This document shows positions 33,752 through 38,861 of a DNA stretch of 38,861 nucleotides, piece by piece. Origin of the DNA: an uncultured archaeon (GTDB taxonomy: Archaea > Nanobdellota > Nanobdellia > Pacearchaeales > GW2011-AR1); contig CAKZRD010000020.1 of NCBI GenBank assembly GCA_937143345.1, positions 1 to 38,861 of the forward strand, in the 5' to 3' direction. Below the pieces are notes generated by a model. It saw nothing but the letters and a program-made list of their open reading frames with translations, was not told the origin of the DNA and ran no database searches. The position numbers were made by a program, and so were the translations under genes. Numbering within the stretch: the stretch's first letter is position 1; each line of letters opens with the position of its first letter.

Positions 33752-36616
33752 TTAGAATTTTTGACTAACTATTTTTGAAATTCCTTCTTGCATACTCACT
33801 CCATATAATACTGGCGCATGTTCTATTAGAACATCATTATGTGTTACTATTATATACTGGCCTGAGACCATGTATCTCTTAATTAAAGAAGCTAAAAGTT
33901 CTGAGTTGTGTTTGTCTAATGGTGCGTCTATTTCATCAAAAATATAAAAACAATAGGGTTTATATTCTTGTATAGCAAAAATTAAAGAAAGAGCAACGAG
34001 TGCTTTTTCTCCACCTGACAATGAAGAAATATCAAAATATTTTCCTTTTGCTACTTTTAAGATTATTTCCAAACCTCCGGCAAAAGGATCTTCCATGTTT
34101 TCAAGTTCTAAAAAAATCTCTCCTTTTCTACTTAATTGCGAAAAATTTCTTGCGAAAAGAGAATTAATCGCTTCCAAGGTCTTTAAAAAAGTTTTTCTTT
34201 TTTTCTTGTCTATCTCACTAATTACTTCTAAAATTTTTTCTTTTTCTTTTAAGATGATGTCAACTTTTGCCTGTATTTCATTGCAAGCAAACTTAATGTT
34301 ATCATAAACTTCAATAGCTTTCATATTAATACTACCAAAATTCCTAAGTTTTTCTTGAAGTAAAAAAAGATTTTTTCCCAAAGATTCTTTCGAACCTTGT
34401 ATTAACTCAACTTCCTTGAATAAAGAAAATTCTTCTCTTAGAGTTTCCAATTTTGCATTTATTTCTGCTTCTTTGAGTTTAAAAGAATTATTTTTATCCT
34501 CGATATTTCTTATTTCGTTCTGTAATCCTATTAAACTTGTTTCAAATTCTTTTTGCTTATCTGCGATTTTGTTTCTCTCTAAATATAATGAATTGAATCT
34601 TTCATAAACTTCTCTTTCTTTTTCTTCTTTTTTTAACAATTCCTTTTCTCTTTCTTTTATTTTTTCAATAATCTGAGAAAGAAGAGCTTCGCTTTCTTGA
34701 TCATCTTTATCAATCGAAGATATTTCTACTTTTATTCTTTCTATATCCTTTCTTTTGTCTATCAAATTTATATCTAAACCCTCTTCTTCAAAAGACAACT
34801 CTTTCAATTGTAAGTTTACTTCGTTATATTTTTCTTCTATTCCTTCGAGATTTTTTAAGGAAAAAAGAGTTTTTGAAATATTTTTATTTAATTCTTCTAT
34901 TTGCTTTTTTAAGTCTTCGCTTTCTAAAAAAAGAATTTTGATTTTTTCTTCTTTTTCCTCAGCATAAATAATTTTGCTTTTCTCAATTTCCACTTCTCTT
35001 AAAATCTTTTGTTTTTCTTCTAGTTTGATTTTACATTCTTGAAGAATCTTTTGCAATTCTTTTTTTAAAATGGAATTTTCATTTAGTTTATTTTCTGAAA
35101 AAGAAATTTTTTGTTTCGCTTCATTAATAACATTTAGTTTATGTTCTTCTGTTATTTTGCTTTTACATAAAGGGCAAATTTCTAAGGAGGAAAGATTTTT
35201 TAATATTTTATCTTCTTCTTGAACCATTTTTTCTAAAACAGCGTTTTCTTTTTCTATAGAAAGTATCCTTTTTTCTGTTTCAATAATCTCATTTTTAATT
35301 TGAAAGAGAGAGAGCTCTATTTCTTTTTTTAATTTTTCACAATCGTGCTTGTTTTTGCAAAACTTTAATTCTAAAAAAATTTTATTTAAAGATTGATCAA
35401 TAACTTTAAGTTCTTGTTCTGTTTGAAATAAAAGTCTTAATTTTTCCTCCTTTTTACTTTCTAATAAAGAAATTTGGTTTTTTGTTAAGTAAAACTCTCT
35501 TCTTTTTTTTTCTAATAAGGATAAATTATCTTCAAGCTCTTTCTTTTTCTCTCTTTTATTTTTTATTTGAGGAGATCTCTCCATAGATAGAGAAATCTCT
35601 TTTTCTAAATTTTCTATTCTATTTTTTAAATTGAGAACTTTTATTTTATTTTGTTTTATCCTATTTTCATAATTCTCTCTTCTTACATTCAAACCTGCAA
35701 GCTCTGCTTTTAAATCAGAAATTTCTTTGTATAATAAATCTTGTTCCCCGCTGGTTTTCTCCTCTATCTCTTTAGTTATATTTTTTATTTTTTCTTCACA
35801 GATGGAAATTTCAATTTTTATTTGATTATATTTTTCCTTTAAGGAAGCAATTTTCTTATTATTTTTTTCTTTTTCTTCTTCTAAAAAAAGAATTTCTTTT
35901 TCTTTTTCAGAGATTTCTTTAAAGAGAATCGTTGCCTTATGTTTTTTTATATTTTCTTCTATTCTCTTAAATTCTAAGGCGTTTTTTCTTTCTTCTTCGA
36001 GATTTTTTAAATAATTTAATTTTTCTTTTAAAATAGTTGTTGTTTCTTTTAATTTTTCTTCTGTTTTTTCTAACTCTTTCAGAGATTTTTCTTTTCTTAA
36101 CTCATAAAAAGAAATTCCTGCAACCTCCTCAATAATTTTTCTTCTTTCTTCAGAAGATATTTTTATTAACGAACCTATTTCTCCTTGAAGCACAATATTA
36201 AAACCATCTGGATCTATCCCTGCCTTGGCTAGTATTTCAATTATTTCTTGACGGGTTTTTGTTTCGTCGTTTAATTTATATATAGAAACCCCATTTCTTT
36301 TTACAATCCTCTTTATTGATACTTCTTTTTTATCTGCTAAAAAAACATTTTCTTTATCTTCAAATACAATTTCTACTAAAGCTTCGTTTGCAGGTTTGTA
36401 ATATTTATTACCGCTAAAAAGAAAACTTTCAATTTTTTCAGCTCTCATAGATTTTTTACTCATTCTACCTAAAGCAAAACAAATAGCATCGGTAATATTG
36501 CTTTTTCCTGAACCGTTTGGTCCCACAATAACATTCATAGAATTTTCTAAAATAATTTCAGTTCTTCTCGCAAAACTTTTAAAACCTTGTAACACCAACT
36601 TTTTTATATAAACCAT
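33752..36616 (-). CDS. smc: SMC-family chromosome segregation ATPase with Rad50-type zinc hook in place of hinge
   Basis: SMC heads: GPNGSGKSNITDAICFALG, FNIVLQGEI, LSGGEKALVALSLIFAIQ, FYIFDEIDAPLD; central LEICPLCKSKITEEHK at residues 479-494 flanked by coiled coils. Confidence 0.93.
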   Translation of the reverse strand: MVYIKKLVLQGFKSFARRTEIILENSMNVIVGPNGSGKSNITDAICFALGRMSKKSMRAEKIESFLFSGNKYYKPANEALVEIVFEDKENVFLADKKEVSIKRIVKRNGVSIYKLNDETKTRQEIIEILAKAGIDPDGFNIVLQGEIGSLIKISSEERRKIIEEVAGISFYELRKEKSLKELEKTEEKLKETTTILKEKLNYLKNLEEERKNALEFKRIEENIKKHKATILFKEISEKEKEILFLEEEKEKNNKKIASLKEKYNQIKIEISICEEKIKNITKEIEEKTSGEQDLLYKEISDLKAELAGLNVRRENYENRIKQNKIKVLNLKNRIENLEKEISLSMERSPQIKNKREKKKELEDNLSLLEKKRREFYLTKNQISLLESKKEEKLRLLFQTEQELKVIDQSLNKIFLELKFCKNKHDCEKLKKEIELSLFQIKNEIIETEKRILSIEKENAVLEKMVQEEDKILKNLSSLEICPLCKSKITEEHKLNVINEAKQKISFSENKLNENSILKKELQKILQECKIKLEEKQKILREVEIEKSKIIYAEEKEEKIKILFLESEDLKKQIEELNKNISKTLFSLKNLEGIEEKYNEVNLQLKELSFEEEGLDINLIDKRKDIERIKVEISSIDKDDQESEALLSQIIEKIKEREKELLKKEEKEREVYERFNSLYLERNKIADKQKEFETSLIGLQNEIRNIEDKNNSFKLKEAEINAKLETLREEFSLFKEVELIQGSKESLGKNLFLLQEKLRNFGSINMKAIEVYDNIKFACNEIQAKVDIILKEKEKILEVISEIDKKKRKTFLKTLEAINSLFARNFSQLSRKGEIFLELENMEDPFAGGLEIILKVAKGKYFDISSLSGGEKALVALSLIFAIQEYKPYCFYIFDEIDAPLDKHNSELLASLIKRYMVSGQYIIVTHNDVLIEHAPVLYGVSMQEGISKIVSQKF

Positions 36617-36652
36617 AAAACTAAAGAGAAAATAAGGTTTTTAAGAGTATAG

Positions 36653-37303
36653 TTAAAATAATTTTTTTTGTTTTTCATCTGATAATCTTTTTATACTTTC
36701 CCAAGAAAACCTGATAATTTCTTTAAACTTATCGTCTTTAAAATTATTTTTTATAAAACTAATTGTTTTAGGGTCGCTTGGATAACCGGAACCAAAATCC
36801 TTCTTAAAATCTTTTTTTAACTTTTTAATCTCTTCTTCTCTCTTTTCTTTTGCAAGAATGGAAGCAGCAGAAACAACTGGAAAATTAATATCTGCTTTAT
36901 GCTCTATAAAAAGCTCCATGTCTTTTCTTAATAACAAAGATTTTAAAAGAAAACCCCATTTAATTTTATTATTTGAAGGACAGTCGACAAATACTTTAAT
37001 TTTCTCTTTTTTTTCTAGAGATAATTTATTTATAATAACGGCCATCCTTTCCGCTTCTAAAGTGTTAAGATTCGGTGAAGAATCTATTTCTCTTGGAGAG
37101 ATAACTTGGAGAAAATATTCAACTTCTTTTTCCAAAATTTCCTTTATTCTTTCTCTCGCACTTGAAAAAAGTTTTTTTGAATCCTTGACACCTATCTTTT
37201 TTAATAGATTTTCTTTTTCTTCATTTATTAAAACCCCTGCTAATACCATTGGTCCTATCACCGGTCCTCTTCCAGCATCATCCACTCCTAAAAGATAAAC
37301 CAT
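36653..37303 (-). CDS. rnhB: ribonuclease HII
   Basis: GVDDAGRGPVIGPMVLAGVLI; VFVDCPSN; HKADINFPVVSAASILAKEKRE. Confidence 0.94.
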   Translation of the reverse strand: MVYLLGVDDAGRGPVIGPMVLAGVLINEEKENLLKKIGVKDSKKLFSSARERIKEILEKEVEYFLQVISPREIDSSPNLNTLEAERMAVIINKLSLEKKEKIKVFVDCPSNNKIKWGFLLKSLLLRKDMELFIEHKADINFPVVSAASILAKEKREEEIKKLKKDFKKDFGSGYPSDPKTISFIKNNFKDDKFKEIIRFSWESIKRLSDEKQKKLF

Positions 37304-37353
37304 AATAAATATAGAAAAGTTAAATTTAAATATCTTTTATTCTTTTTTTTTTA

Positions 37354-38043
37354 ATGAAAAAGTATGTGTTTTTTTTTATTATGTTGATTTTTCTTACAAA
37401 TTTTGTTAGCTCTTTTTCCTATAAAGAGAAAAACAGACAGATAGATAATAAAATTTTTTATGAGATTTTTTTAGATGACAAAATTTTTGATAAAGGAATT
37501 AAAGAGATGATAGAAACAAAAGAAGGATATATCTTTTTAGATAAAGTTTATTTTGAAGAAGATTATGAAAATGTAGAAATTTCGTTAATTCTTGATTATG
37601 GATATTTATTATCTGAAGTCGGAGCAAGCCCTATAGATTATGAAACTTTTACAGATGGAAGATTGATCGAAATTAAATGGAAATTTGACAATATAAGGAA
37701 AGGGGATCAAAAAACTTTTTTTGCAATAATAGAAAAATACAAAGAGAAAAAAGGTGGTTTAATTTATGTTATTTCAATAATTTCTTTGGTTTTAATTTTT
37801 CTTTCAATTTTTTTATTTTTTACGAAGAAGAAAAAAGAAAATAATATTTACTTATTAGAAGAAGAAAAAAAGATTGTTAATTATTTAAAAAAATGTGATA
37901 GAAACGAAAGTTGGCAAAAAAATATTCAAAAAGATCTTGGCTTTTCCAAGGCAAAATTATCACGACTAATCAGAAATCTAGAATCTCGCAACTTAATAAA
38001 AAAAATACCTTTCGGGAATACAAATAAAATTATTTTAAAGTAG
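37354..38043 (+). CDS. membrane-anchored protein with C-terminal cytoplasmic winged-HTH domain
   Basis: Signal peptide, extracytoplasmic domain, TM (LIYVISIISLVLIFLSIFLFF), then EEEKKIVNYLKKCDRNESWQKNIQKDLGFSKAKLSRLIRNLESRNLIKKIPFGNTNKI. Confidence 0.75.
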   Translation: MKKYVFFFIMLIFLTNFVSSFSYKEKNRQIDNKIFYEIFLDDKIFDKGIKEMIETKEGYIFLDKVYFEEDYENVEISLILDYGYLLSEVGASPIDYETFTDGRLIEIKWKFDNIRKGDQKTFFAIIEKYKEKKGGLIYVISIISLVLIFLSIFLFFTKKKKENNIYLLEEEKKIVNYLKKCDRNESWQKNIQKDLGFSKAKLSRLIRNLESRNLIKKIPFGNTNKIILK

Positions 38044-38129
38044 TTCCATCTTGTTTCTGGAATGTTTCAGGAATATTTTAAATAGTATTTTTGCATAACT
38101 AATTTAACTAAATTTGGATAGGAGGTAAA

Positions 38130-38798
38130 ATGAAAAAAATTATATTAACAGCCTTAGCAGTAACAATACTAGCGAGTTTAATTTCAATAACTTTAGCAGA
38201 GGAATTCACATCTTCAGAAGAAGTACAGATTGTTTCATTAGACAAATCTATAGTAAATGAAACAGAACAATCTTTAAATGAAGAAGTTAGTGGTTTTCGT
38301 ATATTCTGGGAAAAAGTTGGACTTTGGTTTACATTAAACAAACAGAAAAAAGTAGAAAAAGAATTAAGATTGGCTAGTATGTTATTGAATAGGGCAAGAG
38401 TTCAAGCAAAGAATAAAAACGATGCGGCATTAAACAAAACCCTTGAAGAGCACAACAAGATAATAGAAAGAGTTAGAGGAAGAGTTGAAAAATTGAACAA
38501 AGAGAATATTTCTTCTGAAAAATTAACTGGTTTAGACAGAGCAATACAAGTACATGAACTTAAAATACAAAGATTCAATGAAATGTTAAGTAAAGAAAAT
38601 ATTTCAGAAAAACAAAAAGAAAATATAGAGAAAATGCTTGGAAACTCTCAAAAATCTATTGAAGTTTTAACACAACTTAAAGAATTAAGAGAAGAAAGAG
38701 AGCAAATAAAAAAAGAAATAAGAGAGAATATTTCTAATAAAGAGAAAAGAGAACTTCTTGAAAAAAGAAGAGAAAAGAATTCTACAAGTAAGAGATAG
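38130..38798 (+). CDS. secreted coiled-coil protein (DUF5667-like)
   Basis: Signal peptide; FWEKVGLWFTLNKQKKVEKELRLASMLLNRA; strong SD GGAGGT. Confidence 0.6.
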   Translation: MKKIILTALAVTILASLISITLAEEFTSSEEVQIVSLDKSIVNETEQSLNEEVSGFRIFWEKVGLWFTLNKQKKVEKELRLASMLLNRARVQAKNKNDAALNKTLEEHNKIIERVRGRVEKLNKENISSEKLTGLDRAIQVHELKIQRFNEMLSKENISEKQKENIEKMLGNSQKSIEVLTQLKELREEREQIKKEIRENISNKEKRELLEKRREKNSTSKR

Positions 38799-38838
38799 TT
38801 TTTATTTTTTCTCTTTTTTCTTTTTTTATTTTTTTAAT
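38799..38838 (+). terminator. T-rich terminator-like tract
   Basis: TTTTTATTTTTTCTCTTTTTTCTTTTTTTATTTTTTT after stop. Confidence 0.45.
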
Positions 38839-38861
38839 TTATATTTCATGGTTTATGTTTT

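Noticed and set aside
30243-36967. Antisense ORFs inside DHH, dys, surface protein, smc and rnhB (30243, 30626, 31601, 32136, 32657, 33461, 34095, 34416, 34755, 36858)
   Set aside because: Low-complexity shadow frames opposite well-supported genes
1-38861. CRISPR arrays, IS elements, rRNA genes
   Set aside because: No regularly spaced repeats, transposase motifs or rRNA signatures seen

Overview
AT-rich archaeal chromosome segment. Gene content and compactness suggest a DPANN lineage (Pacearchaeota/Woesearchaeota-like; inference from protein style only). The backbone is housekeeping: EF-1alpha, EF-2, a long minus-strand ribosomal protein operon running uL3 to uL15 (including a 42-aa uL29 missing from the ORF track), eL42, eS1, NDK, TFS, deoxyhypusine synthase, RNase HII, and four tRNAs (Tyr with an 80-nt intron, Lys-CTT, Thr-TGT, Asp-GTC). 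The most interesting part is 27.7-37.3 kb, a chromosome-dynamics neighbourhood. It holds a ScpA kleisin divergent from a full-length DisA-like diadenylate cyclase that overlaps a DHH/DHHA1 phosphodiesterase, then an SMC ATPase next to RNase HII. The SMC appears to lack an SMC hinge and has a Rad50-type CPLC zinc hook at its midpoint (residues 481-484 of 954). Other notable items are a lone HPr-like protein with His/Arg/Ser motifs, a YwbE-AlbA_2 fusion, a thioredoxin-CcdA fusion, a CxxC-less thioredoxin-like protein coupled to a ferredoxin, an unlisted conserved-looking 41-aa ORF, a shared 14-nt leader element upstream of three genes, and a decayed gene next to tRNA-Thr. All family calls are by motif recognition, without database searches.
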